From Volutella citrinella (taxonomy: Eukaryota; Ascomycota; Sordariomycetes; Hypocreales; Nectriaceae): a stretch of DNA of 64,000 nt. Under the pieces are notes generated by a model that was not told the DNA's origin, ran no database searches, and saw nothing but the letters and a program-made list of their open reading frames with translations. The stretch spans positions 3,224,001-3,288,000 of the forward strand of contig JAWZSP010000002.1 of the NCBI GenBank assembly GCA_034401135.1, given 5' to 3'. Numbering within the stretch: the first letter of the stretch is position 1; each line of letters starts with the position of its first letter. A program made the translations under genes and the position numbers. This document shows, one piece after another, positions 36,601 through 48,398 of the stretch.

Positions 36601-37824
36601 GAAGGCATTTGATAACGACTCAGTCATCGCAGATCTGCGCCTTCTTGCTGCAGTTGATGCAGCGGAAGCGCTGGACGTGCTCAACGAAGCCTCCACGGTG
36701 AAACGGTCCGATGTTCGCAAGGCAGAGAAGCGAAGCCATGCCGCCATGGTATCGGGCGACCTGCGAGGATGGAAGATGCAGACATTCCTACGGAGGTACT
36801 TTGCTTCCCAAGTCGAGGACTCCCGACCGACGACTTTCCATAAGCTGGACGACTTGCCGGCGAAGCTCAGAGAACCCCTTTTGCAGAGCAGCGTGGCGGC
36901 CATCACAAGGGAGATGGAAATGGATGCTCGCATCCTCTACCTCGGCGACTTGGTCAAGGAGTTTAGCCAAGGGACCACGACAGATGGGCAAGTCACTGCC
37001 ATCCAGATCGTGGTCAATCAACTGCTTGGTGAGTCGACTATGAATATCATTTGTTTGCGCGAGACTAACATATCAAAGAATGCAACGATTTGAAAGGAAA
37101 GGTTGAAGGGTTTGACCTGGCAGCTACCCACAGCGAGCTGGTTTCGTCGCTTCTGTCCGTCAAATCGGCCGCCGTTTCCGCCCGAATCTGCCGCATTCTC
37201 TACACCTTGCTCGATAAAAAGCCACAGTCAATGAGCCAGTGGAATGTGGAGGCTACTCTCAGCACCGTGTGCAAGCTCTGTGAATGCGAACAGGACGGGG
37301 GGGCATATGTCCCTTTCGCTTGGCTGTGTAAGCTTGTCGAAGCTGTAATCAAGAAGCACCGGCTTCGACTCGAAGGCCATCACCACCTGCTCCTTACGAC
37401 CATGGAGGCGCTTTTGAGAAACCTCGTTATCCGCCAGGCAGCCTCCAACCCGCAGGAGCAGTCTATCCAGGAGTCTAAGGCACATACATACGCCCGCCTC
37501 GTCACCCTCATCTGCGAACCAACGGCGGGCGCAGTTTCCCGTGCCCAGCAAAAGAGTGCATTGGACTCGGCGAGAGACGCAGCGAAGCGCTCTGTCGGTC
37601 GGCACATGTATCTGGTGTTGATGCAGTACGTCAAGCTCCAACTGGAGGCCGAGGTGCCGCGGAAGGCAAGAGAGGCTCTTGAGCCGGCGATGAACTCGAT
37701 ATTCGATATTACGCCACCTGAAGTCAGGAAGATCTTGAACGATGCCATGGATGGTAGCGGGCGAGCTATCCTGAGGGAGATGTTCAAGAGATACACACAG
37801 TTCGGAAAGTGGAGTGGCGTCTAA
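33627..37824 (+). CDS. URB2: Urb2/Npa2-type 60S ribosome biogenesis protein
   Basis: This is a nucleolar protein needed for early processing of 27S pre-rRNA, working with Urb1/Npa1, Dbp6 and Rsa3. Exons 33627-33677, 33743-37028 and 37079-37824 encode 1360 residues, somewhat longer than yeast Urb2 (about 1170). The first exon is short (MDTSMVEEPLQSGNDAS) and is joined to GRMDLIKTVRSLDQ. The N-terminal block LWKLLAASADGSFHAAEESSLRWLL and the C-terminal domain (about 1110-1360, with HHHLLLTTMEALLRNLV and YLVLMQYVKLQLEAEVPRK) match the family pattern. The protein is helical throughout, with no cysteine motif or membrane segment. It converges on TSC10 with a 209-bp gap. Confidence 0.85.
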
Positions 37825-38033
37825 GTCGTATAAAAGTAGAAGCCTCGTGTATATATATCATGGATGATGGGGAACAATACATTCGTGTTTATCATTTCAT
37901 TACATGTCCGAGGATTATCTGTGAACCACTTCGCATTTCCCATGACTAATCCACAATATCGAAGAACTTTTGAATCAATTGTGTGAAGGAATCTTGACGC
38001 TGAATTATTACAATGGATACTGCCATCGGGATC

Positions 38034-39253
38034 TCATGATTGGGCCTCGTGCTGCGTCTTGAAAGTCTTGGGGTGGCCATGCTCCTTGGCGTATTTTTTA
38101 ATCTGTGATATGATGTCGGGGTGGACAAACATCCAGACAATGGAGACGAGCCAGATTCCAAGAGTATCGATGACCCAGTTGTTCCTGAACATGCCACCGA
38201 GTACGCCAAACCTCATGAGTTTGCCAAGCCAGTCAGTGGCGATGTAATAATGGCCATTCTCCAGTCCATGGATGGCCTTTTCAGCGACAACCTCGGGCGT
38301 CTGGTGGGGGTCCCTCGACTCGATTAAGTGTGTGATCTCGGGCCTCGTCTGCGACTCCCTCTCATATCCCTGCGTCAGGATGGTACCTGGGAAGATGACG
38401 CTGACCTTGACCTTCTGTGGGTAGAGCAAGGCTTCCTGGGCCAGAGTGTCGGCGAGGCCGCGCATGGCGGTCTTGGTGGGGGTGTAGCAGCTGTATCCCG
38501 GAACGGTGTAGAAGGACAGGACACTGGCCGTCATGATCAGGTGTTTGGGTTGTTCATCGACGAGGGCATCGGGTGCCTGCCAGTCGCTGAGGATGGCGTG
38601 GGACATCTCAGCGGTGCCCCAATAGTTGATCTCCATTTGCCGGCGCATCACAGCCATGTCCATTTCGACGAACAGTCCGGGTGTCGACGTGCCAGCAATA
38701 CACCACACGATGTCGGGCGCACGGCCATGGTTCCAGGCCTTGGCCTCCGCAATGACTGGGCCGGCGTACGAGGGGACAGAGACGTCGGCAGATATGTAGT
38801 GGAATCGCTGGGCGCTCTGGTTCTTCGCGGCAATCTAGTAGAGGGAAGCAGGCATTAGCACGGGGATGCGATGCGAGGGTGACAGACCGCGCGTGGTGCA
38901 GCCGTTTGAGGACAAGCACGTACCTTGACCTCGGCGAGGGCCTGCTCAAGCTTTCCAATGTTGCGGGCGACGAGGATGATGGTGGCGCCCTTGGCAGACA
39001 GCTGCTTGGCGACGCAAAGCCCCATGCCCTCAGAGGCACCAGTAATGAGGACCGTCTGGATGGCAATGAGCAACAGTCAATCAGGGCCCCAGAGATGGAG
39101 AGCATCAGAAAGGCGGCTGGAAGGGGGGCCACATACCTTGCCCTCGACGGGCATCTGGTTGCCTGTGAAGAGACCCATGGCTACAACAGCAAAGACAAGT
39201 GTCGCGATGGCAATGAAGAAGATGGACCAGCCGTTGGGCCAGGAGAAGTCCAT
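38034..39253 (-). CDS. TSC10: 3-ketodihydrosphingosine reductase
   Basis: This is an ER membrane enzyme that reduces 3-ketodihydrosphingosine to dihydrosphingosine with NADPH, the second step of sphingolipid synthesis. Exons 39137-39253, 38924-39055 and 38034-38834 encode 349 residues. Exon 1 provides an N-terminal membrane anchor (WSIFFIAIATLVFAVVAMGL). The short-chain dehydrogenase core has the cofactor loop TGASEGMG, and the catalytic Ser (TASVLSFY), Tyr and Lys (YTPTK) are visible near the centre. A hydrophobic segment close to the C-terminus (WVIDTLGIWLVSIVWMFV) gives a second anchor, as in the yeast enzyme. The protein ends KTFKTQHEAQS. All catalytic residues are present. Confidence 0.94.
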
Positions 39254-40028
39254 TGCGCGGCGGCTCAATATGTCGTTTCTAAGGGACTGGAGAGGTGGGA
39301 GCGTCGACAATTGATAATTACATCGCGGAAGCCCGGCACGCGCCAGTCCGCGCGCCCCTCAGCCCTAGAGCCGTCCCTGCAGGGCCCGATCTACTGTCCC
39401 GTAATTAGGGACCTTCAGGCACCCGCCTTGGCCCTTATCTTACCTAAGTACCTTAAACTTAGTAGGCCCCTAGCGCCCCAGCGCTTCGGTCTCCTGGTAC
39501 AGAGCACTATGGATTGACGGGCTGCAATTGTGAGAGCACAGTTGTGGGGGGAGTTTGATGCAATAAAATTGTACATCTGCGGGTATGGCTCGCTATGGCA
39601 CAACTAATTTCCCTGTTAGGGTGTATTTTCCTGATTGCATTTAGCCATTGCGTCCAAAGTAACCAAATTTCTGAGCATGCGCCGTTGTACCTGAAGGAGG
39701 TGGCAGAGGGCAGTATAGTACCTCGCCCGCTAAGCTCGCCTTGATTTAGCGTCCAGTGGAGAATGTACTCGGCGCACTTCACCAAGCCAAGACACTCGCT
39801 CTCCCGTCGGCTTCGACATCAGACATCGCGCCGCACTAACTGCCTTGACACACAGCTTCGATCCCTGTCAACGTGGCCAGCACTTGGCCGCCAGGGAACA
39901 CGGCCTCCAAGATACCATCAGCCTGGATATGCCGGCTACCTGGCAAGGTGCTTGGAGATGATGCGACCTGTGTGACGTAGGCCCTGTCTTGAAATCTCTC
40001 CATAGCTTCATTCAGCTTTCGCTCAGCC
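39254..40028. other. Intergenic between divergent TSC10 and NRDE2
   Basis: Shared upstream region of 775 bp. A short pyrimidine-biased stretch precedes the NRDE2 start. No gene or RNA was recognised. Confidence 0.5.
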
Positions 40029-43000
40029 ATGTCTGCGGAAAGGAGCGGCAGCGACGCCAAGCTGACGGTGCCCAAGTTCGCATCGTTTAGAGGCAGAACC
40101 GAAGCCGCGGATTCAACCGCCGTGGCGAAGCCCCCCAAGTTTTCCTCGTTCAAGCCCAAGGAACCGAAGCAACACGACTCCACGGCCAGGTCGTCAACTG
40201 ACCAACGGGATCGCCATCACAGCAAGAAACGAGGCCACCGCTCTGACAGTAACCGGTCTCATCACGACTCAAAACGACATCGCACCCACTCGCCAACCCG
40301 TGCTGAGGAGGCGACCAGGTCTCGCGGGAGGGCCGCGGTATCCTCTCAGCAGGGATCTGTCTCCGGGCTGACACGCGATGACGATGCCAGGCCACAACTG
40401 TATGTCGTTGACATCAAAGGGGACCCCCTGATAATCAAGTATGGCGGCTCTGATCGTTCTGAAATCCCACGGTATTGGAGGTATGGTCGTTCCAGAGTCC
40501 TCGGAACCAACGGCAGACTGGTCATGCATCGAGACGGCGCCAGGGATCAGTTCAGTCTTCTCATGCCTGGCGAAGGACCCGCGGCCTTCAAGGATAAGGA
40601 TGGGCTTCGTTCAAAAAATTGGCGACCGAGATCCGACCCTTTGCGAGTGCGGATGCGTAAGACGGCTACGCTGGAGCAAGAGGACGAAGACTTCTTGGCG
40701 CTAAGCACCTCCAAGAAGCGCAAACGGGGCGGAGCTGATGTCGAGTCTTCCGACGATGATCAGAAACCATCCTACCGCTCAATCGAAGGCAAAGCCAAGC
40801 CACGACAGTTTTCTGACTTCGATTCCGAATCCGAATCCGAGTCCGAGTCAGAAGCCGAGCTCATCAGCCTGGATCAAAGCAACCCTCTCAGGTGGAAGTC
40901 CATTCAGCTTTCCCGCCAAGTGAAGGAACACCCGGGAGATATCGATGCATGGTTGGAGTTGGCAAGTCACCAAGATGAGCTACTGCGAGCAGGGGAGAGC
41001 ATTGACCGTAAGGCGCTTGAAGGGGAACGGCATAGCTATGCCGAGATCAAGCTATCGATGCTGGAGTCAGCTCTATCAAATGTGTCGAGTGAAGCAGACC
41101 GAATCCGGGTGTTGGTTCCTCTGATGAGAGATGGACTGAAAGTGTGGAACAGCAAGACTGCTGTTAAAAAATGGGCAGATCTAGGTCAGGATGAGAGCCG
41201 CAGTTTCTTGCTCTGGAGAACTCATTTGGACTTTTCAATGTCTGACATTGCGACGTTCCAATACGAGGACATCAAACAGATCCTGATCGATCGACTCCAC
41301 CTCACAGTGGTGCGGCCGGAGCAAGATGCGTTGTTGGACAACTATCGTGAGGCCATATACATCCTCTTGAGAGCGACTCGATTCATTCATGACTCTGGAT
41401 ACAGAGAACTGGCCATTGCTACGTGGCAGGCTGTGCTGGAGATGACTTTCTGTCGACCAGCCAATATGGAAACAAACGAAGCGGCACTCGAGTCTTTTCG
41501 GGATTTCTGGGAAAGCGAAGTACCAAGGCTCGGGGAGTCTAATGCCAAGGGCTGGAAACGCTTCGTTGAAGGCGATGGCGAAGGAGATGCACCGGAACCT
41601 GCGGCAGACGTGGCGGACGAGGCAATCCAGTCTCGGGACGAGTACAAGTGCTGGGCCAGCATCGAACAGGGCCGGGCAGAAAGGTCCAAGTTTCCAGCGC
41701 GGACAATGGACGAAGGAACAGAAGACGACCCGTTCAGGGTGGTCATGTTCACCGACCTTGAGCCGCTGTTGTTTCTGATTCCAAGATGTATAATTCCTGG
41801 CGTATCGGAGCAACTGCTGGATGCATTTCTCAACTTTATGCGTTTTCCATCTGCCTTTAGATCCAACGAGATGACTGAAGAAGCCGACAACGATGCCTTC
41901 CTTGCCGGGCTTGGCTGTGGGACGGCATCTCTGGACACGGTCGTCATTGATCCTCATGGCGCTTCGGAAGGAGAAGAAGCAGCGCGAAAGTGTCCCTACT
42001 TTGACCATATTGGTCTCCATGCAACAATGACACTGGATGTTCTATTTCCAGGAAAATCCTGGTTTCCCTACATCAATGCAAGATTGCAAAAGGACGAGGA
42101 GACGCTTGCATTTGTTATTAATATCTTCAGATATGTTGTCCATGAGGGAGAATTGGAGCCGGCTGCAGGATTCTACCTTGGGCTGTGCTTCAAAAGAGAC
42201 AGCATGGCAATCAAAAAGCCAGCCAAAGGTCTTTTAAAACAGTATCCGACAAACCTTGGGCTGTACGGAGCCTATGCGCTCGCTGAGTACGCGGCCGGTA
42301 ACAAGGAAGTTGCGACCAAAGTGCTGGTATCTGCAACGGCTCTTGCATCGGTATGCTCGCGTCTTTCCCTTCCCCTTCCCTTGACTTGCATTGCGGGAAA
42401 GGCTTACGTTTGGACAGAAATCTCCTCCCGCAGATGCTCTCCTGCTCTGGCGGATCTGGTCGATGATGGAGCTGGAGAGTGGAAACAAGCACATGGCTTT
42501 GGTGCGCCTTTGCTCTGCCGCGAATGATTCCTTGCGACAGGGTGGTGAAAGCGCTGACGTCTCGACGACACACCTACTCAAATCTCACCAAGAGTTTGCT
42601 TCCAATATCAATGGCCTGCTCGCCGCGGGTAAATTGGACGATGCTGCAACCCATATCGAATGCTTGGCATTGCTGTCCTACCTCAGCGCCGAGAAGGGTA
42701 CGGAACCAGCATCAGCGGTGCAAGGAAACATATCCGAGGCGATGGGCGTTGTGCACACGCAGTCGGCAGAATTGCGAGGCCGTGGGCTACGGACCTCGGC
42801 ATGCCACGAACGGGTTATGCAGTTCGCGGCGAAACTACTGCACATCAACGCGACACGAGGGTGAGTTTAGTCGAGATTTGCAGGATTACACGTGGCTAAC
42901 AAGCAATGCGCAAACAGGCCATTCCGCAGGGCATATATGCTAGAAGAGCTGGCGCGGTTTGTAGAGCACTTCCCGCGTAACACGGTTCTCCTGTCATTGT

Positions 43001-43479
43001 TTGAATGGGCCGACTCGAGCTTGCGCGTCATCGACGACGTACGGTCGCTGTTGCACGACAAGGTCCTTACGCCTTGGCAGGATAACCTCAGCAGCCGGGC
43101 CTTTGCTATCCAGCACGAGATGCGCCGGGGCAATGTCAACACCACCAAGATGGCATTTGAGCACGCTGCGACGAGCGACAGATGCCGGTGGAGTCCGAAG
43201 CTGTGGGTGTGGTACATTCACTTTTGCGCGTCGCACCGGGAATTACGGGCTAGGGCCAAGGACGTTTTGTTTCGGGCGCTCAGGCACTGTCCGTGGTCAA
43301 AGGACGTTATGCTGGAAGCCTTCCTGACGGTGAATCGCGAGCTGGAGTCGTCTGAGCTGCGGGGCGTGTTTGGGACAATGACGACAAAGGGTCTCAGGGT
43401 ACACGTGGATTTGGAAGAGTTCCTGGAAAAGCGGGGAGGGGGAGCGCATTCCCGAGCGGTGACCAAGGGTAGAGGCTGA
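40029..43479 (+). CDS. NRDE2: NRDE2 family nuclear RNA-surveillance protein
   Basis: This nuclear protein works with Mtr4-type helicases in RNA surveillance and, in worms and fission yeast (Nrl1), links nuclear RNAi, splicing and heterochromatin. Three exons (40029-42350, 42418-42860, 42918-43479) encode 1108 residues. The N-terminus has PKFASFRGR, a basic Ser/His/Arg region (KKRGHRSDSNRSHHDSKR) and the family motif YVVDIKGDPLIIKYGG followed by EIPRYWRYGR. An acidic Ser-Glu run sits at about residue 270. The remainder contains HAT/TPR-like helical repeats from PLRWKSIQLSRQVKEHPGDI onward, matching the NRDE-2 domain. Introns 42351-42417 and 42861-42917 join in frame. It is a marker that this species may keep nuclear RNA silencing. 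Confidence 0.9.
40826..40858 (+). repeat. Ser-Glu codon repeat in NRDE2
   Basis: Near-perfect six-base repeats TCCGAA/TCCGAG code alternating Ser and Glu, an acidic phosphorylatable spacer before the helical repeats. Confidence 0.8.
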
Positions 43480-44949
43480 CATTGGGAGTTTTAGTCTGTA
43501 TATTAATGAAGTATAGCTGGATCAATACGACGTAGGAAAGGAGGCCAAACACTGGGCAACGGAGTAAACGTGTGACAAGTTGTTGATGCCAAGTGGTGAT
43601 TTCGTAGCAAGAAACGGGTAGAACGGAACTTTGGATAGGAGGATCGTCTTGGCAGGCGGTTGCTGGAGAAGGGCAAGACAAGAGACAGGGAAGGGAGTGG
43701 AGCACCAGGCGATTCATGATTATTGTCTTGTTGCATCTACGAGCACGCGGTGGTAGATATAACGGCAGCGGGAAACGGGCAGAGAGGCGCATGCAGGGAC
43801 AGGGCAAGGGCGAATTGTGGCTGGCCTGCCGCTGTTGACTTTTTTTTATCTTCTTGCCGTTTATCCAGCGCCACTTTGTCGATTTGGGGGTGCACATGGG
43901 AGGCCCCCGGCTGGCTGGGACGCATCTAATTAAGCGGAGGTGAGACTGTGAGCTTGGCGGACCCTGGAACAACGGGCAAGAATCAAGACAACCAACGACT
44001 CGGAGAACCAAAGTCCTGATGGCGGTGGGGAGGCCAGCAGGGGGCTCTGGGTTGGTGGAGGCGTACAAACGTGGACAGGATTGCGACCAAGGCTCTAGCC
44101 AGGGGTGATACTGGTAATAAATATCCGTACTATCCATATGTCATTAGCCTTCCTGGATCTGCGCCATCGGCGGCCCTAGCCCGCGTCAGCCCTGTACAAG
44201 GAGCTCGCCAGGTTTGCGAAAAAAGAGTCTCATTGTGGATATGCGGCAGCGTGGGTGTCTGAAGTCCCCAGCGGCGGGATCCCGAACGGAATGCCTGCTC
44301 GTCTTATCAGCCTCCAATACGGAGCACTGCGCGCACCTCTAGCACGGATGGTGCTCAAGGCCAAGCAGCCACAAGACACTTGGTCGACGCCAAGGAGAGA
44401 CAGCACAGGCTGGCGGCGCCATGTCTTACTTTGGGACAACGCACTGGGGGTTTGTCTCTGCAATGGATCAATCAATTGATTGTCACCTTGGTTGATTGCT
44501 CGTAGGCAAGGAATAATAAATCCGAACAAGGTACCTGCCGTGTGTGTGGTGTCGCCGCCAAGGCATCGTCGTTGGAGAGAGTCTGGACCCTGGGATTAAT
44601 ACGGCACTGCGGCACGGGGCATTCGTTTATTATTCTAGTGAATCCCCCAGAGAGGCTGACGAGCTCGACTAATAATTTTCAGCTTTCCTCTCCCCCCCGG
44701 CTTTGCTCGCCAGCTCACTCTTCGAAGCTTCATCTGCTATTCTATTCGTACTCGTTTTTATTTCTTTGTTTGTTTGTTTGCTTGAATCCACGTCGACTGC
44801 GGCGCAACAGCGCATCATCCTCCCGCCCGAGGAGCTGCTCACTGACAGCCAGGCGTTTCTGCTGCAGCTCGAATCCCTCCCCCAGCACACACGTGTGAAA
44901 CGACCCGGAACGGATTGAGCTGGATCGAATCGAAACCAAGCCAACAAAC
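43480..44949. other. Intergenic with probable long PLC leader
   Basis: The left half is the 3' flank of NRDE2. From about 44680 the plus strand is pyrimidine-rich and fits a leader of the phospholipase gene. An open frame at 44703-44918 begins at a TTG codon, so I do not count it as an upstream ORF. Confidence 0.5.
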
Positions 44950-47875
44950 ATGTCGCAGGGCCCGGCGCCTGCTGGCCGCGACAACGGCGGCCACATCGGC
45001 GGCCTCAACGGCACCACCACTGTCACCTCGGCCACTGCCACTGCCACTGTCACAGCTGGCGCCAAGCACAAGCGGAAAAGCTCCTTGTTGGCGTCGCTGG
45101 CGTCGCTCGCAGGCCACACAAAGGATCAGGTACAACGCCAGAAACCGCAGGCGCAGCCACTACAGAGCACGAGGAAGGTAGCGGCCGTTACATCACCAAC
45201 GCCGCAACCGCCAACAGGATCGACAACGACAACGACAACGACAACAACGACAACGACACAATCACCACCACCACCACTGCCGCCAAGAGCAGCGACAAAG
45301 GCAGCTTCACCCCCCGCCACTGCTGTGCCTGCAGCTCCCATTCCATCATCATACTCTCCCCCAACAGCACCGGCAACTGCTCCCTCAGCTCCAGCTTCTA
45401 CTAATCCTGTATCCACTGCTGCCACTACCGCCACCAAAGCTCCTACAGCTCCTACAGCTGTTGCATCATCCGAGAAGGGCCCTTGTCCAGTCGAGACCTC
45501 AGACCCGGCCCCGTCGTCAATCTCAACACCATCGTCCGTTGCCAAGCCGTCCCCGCTCTCCAACTTAACGTCCATATCAGACTCGGGTCTGTCGCTGTCG
45601 CCAACCTCTACTGAGCCCTTTCCTCGTTACAGCCCCTCGCCCGACTCCCCCGCTAGGCTGCCCCGCGTCGACACATCCACCAAGCTGCAACATCAGCTAA
45701 CTGCCCCTCCGTCAGCTGCCACGACAGCTGGAGCCTCAATCTCGCCCTCGCCATCAGTCGCCTCCCTCGCCTCGACCAGCCAGACCTTCCCAGTCTCCAA
45801 GAAGAAGAAGCAGCAACGCTCCCACGCCTCGTCCCTCTCCCGCTTCGTCCACCGCTCGCTGAGCCGCGTCTCCAGCCTCCGCCGCCCCAGTCGCCGTGAT
45901 TCCTCCATCATGGCATCCGATCACCTTAGCCCCTCACGCCAGGCTGGCGGTGGTGCCAGCGAGATCACCAGGACCCTCTCCAACATGAACCCTGCCATTG
46001 AGGGCCACCTCGTCCAGCTTTTCCGCAAGCTGGCCGACAAGGAAGGCCCAGTTTGGAGCGCTTCCCAGATTCGCAACTTTCTCGAGGGCACCCAGTTCCA
46101 GGTGGCCGGCACCAGCCCCGCCATCGACGAGCTCCTGGCGCGTGACACCCTCGACCTGGATGGCTTCCTCAGCTGGATGAAGTCGGGCCCGGGCGCTGCC
46201 ACCATCTTTCGGAAGGAGCAGGATCTTTCATGGCCCATGGCCAGCTACTTCATCAACTCCAGCCACAATACCTACCTGACCGGCAACCAGCTCTACAGCG
46301 ACAGCTCCACCCAGCCATACACCGATGCACTGCTGCGTGGGTGCCGCTGCATCGAGATCGACGTCTGGAATGGAGACGACTCCGATGACGAGAACTCGAG
46401 CATCAGCAGCAGCGACGAGGAAGCCCAAAAGAAGACATCCTCCAAGCTCAAGAAGCGTGGCACGTTCAACATTCTGAAGGAAAAGCTGCAGAAGACGACG
46501 CTCCGGGACAAGGACAGCAGTGACACAGGGACCCCCAAGCCTGAGCCAGGCACTGTTCCAGCTGCCCAACCCGCGGCCGCTGTCTCTGGCGAACCTAGGG
46601 TCTTGCATGGCTACACGCTCACCAAGGAGATTAGTTTCAGAGCTGTCTGTGAGGCTATTCGTGACGCCGCCTTCGTCTCTAGTGACCTGCCCGTTGTCGT
46701 CTCGCTCGAGGTTCATTGCGATGCCGAGCAACAGCTCATTATGGTGAACATCATGGAGACAACTTGGCAAGGTCTACTGCCTGAAATCCCAGAGACCGAG
46801 CCAAAGGCCCTCCTGAGCCCCGATGAACTCCGTCAAAAAATCATTGTCAAGGTCAAGTACGCTCCCCCCGGAGCCGGCACAGGGAGCCCGGCAGAAGAAG
46901 AGTACGAAGAGACGGCTCCTGCGCCCGCGGCTAAGGGAAAGCTTGCGACGGACGCTCCGGCCGAGGCCAAACCAGCCAAGATCATTCAGGAGCTTAGCCG
47001 TATGGGTTACCACTGCCGCGGCGTTTCCTTCAAGAATCTGAGCCAGCCCGAGGCCACGATGCCCACACATGTTTTCTCTCTCTCCGAGGGCAAGGTGGAC
47101 GAGGTCCACGAAAAGCATAGCGAGGCGCTCCTCAAACACAACCGCAACTTCCTAATGCGCACCTACCCCAAGGGGCTGCGTGTCAAGTCTGACAACTTGG
47201 ACCCTTCGCCATTTTGGCGCAAGGGAATACAGTTTGTGGCCCTTAACTGGCAGAGATGGGATGAGGGCATGATGTTGAACGAGGGCATGTTTGCTGGAAC
47301 AGCTGGCTATGTTCTCAAGCCCCCAGGTAAGTACCCATCCCGTCATTTGTTGATGAGTAGTTCGCCATCTGACAGGCCCAGGTTATCGCTCCACGACAAA
47401 GGGCGACGATACCAACACCATCACGCGAAAGACGCTCAACCTGGCCATCACCTTCATCGCTGCCCAGAACGTGCCGTTGCCCCCCAAGGACAAGAGTGCC
47501 AAGAGCTTTGAGCCGTATGTCAAGGTTGAGCTGCACGTGGAAACCCAAGAGGAGCTGGAAGGGGGCCGGATCCCCAACGATGGCCACGTCCGCGAGGGCG
47601 AGTACAAGCTGCGCACCCGCTCCCACAACGGCTGCGATCCTGAATTCCGGGAGCAACGGCTGGAATTCCCCACCATTTCCCATGTCGTTGACCAGCTCTC
47701 CTGGGTGCGCTTCACCGTCCGTGATGACGAGATTGGCCCAGATGACCTGGCAGCCTGGGCGTGTGTGCGGCTGGACCGTCTGGGTCGCGGATACAGATTT
47801 GTGCATTTACTTGACTGCGAGGGACGACTCACGGATGGAGCTATCCTGGTCAAGGTGGAAAAGATTTTGAAGTAA
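44950..47875 (+). CDS. PLC1: Phosphoinositide-specific phospholipase C
   Basis: This enzyme cleaves PtdIns(4,5)P2 to inositol trisphosphate and diacylglycerol in calcium signalling at the plasma membrane. Exons 44950-47326 and 47376-47875 give 958 residues. Residues 1-330 are low-complexity Thr/Pro/Ser/Ala. An EF-hand-like helical region covers about 340-420. The X domain (about 429-610) has the first catalytic histidine in [13 protein letters not shown] and the calcium-binding EIDVWNG, and the second-half motif [12 protein letters not shown] with VSLEVHC. About 75 residues, acidic Ser then basic, are inserted between these halves. The Y domain (about 675-790) contains [13 protein letters not shown] and ends PPGPGY at the single intron. 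The C2 domain follows ([13 protein letters not shown]). Confidence 0.95.
45223..45258 (+). repeat. ACAACG-type microsatellite coding polythreonine
   Basis: Repeated ACA/ACG codons in the disordered N-terminal region of the phospholipase give a run of more than ten threonines. It is likely length-variable. Confidence 0.85.
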
Positions 47876-48258
47876 TGAGATGGAAACATAGTAGTACTAT
47901 TTTGAGACGACATTAGCAGCGAGGGACAAAGGTACAGGCAAGCGATGATTTGTAGTGTCTATTCGTAGTAGACCGGATGTTGATGAGGCAGACTTGGAGA
48001 CATGGGACAATACTATCCTACAGGCTATGTAGATGAGGCGTTAAGAGCCGAAATGGAGAATGCGATGTGCTGGCCTGCTCTGGAGGCATATTTTTGCGTT
48101 GCCCTCGTGATATGCGGTACGGAGGATTTGACAAGGTGGCACATCATATGAGTGCATGGGAACTGACAGGGTATGCGGAGCAAAATGAGAGTGTCATTAT
48201 ATTATCATACATATGTTTGCCAGTCGAAATTCATAATACGGCGCACTCAACGCGCAGC
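47876..48258. other. Convergent 3' flanks of PLC and the DDR48-like gene
   Basis: The 383-bp gap has AT-richer stretches suited to 3' end formation. No gene. Confidence 0.5.
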
Positions 48259-48358
48259 CTAGTAGTCATCACCGCCCTTGCGTCCCTTGTTGAGCCTATC
48301 ACCAATGACCTCGCCAGCCTTCTCAAGGATGGTGCCAAAGGCGCCGCCAGAGGAAGAC

Positions 48359-48398
<40 letters not shown>

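Noticed and set aside
44703..44918. Hydrophobic-start open frame in the PLC leader
   Set aside because: It begins at TTG, not ATG, and lacks an ATG in frame before its hydrophobic part, so it is not a credible upstream ORF.
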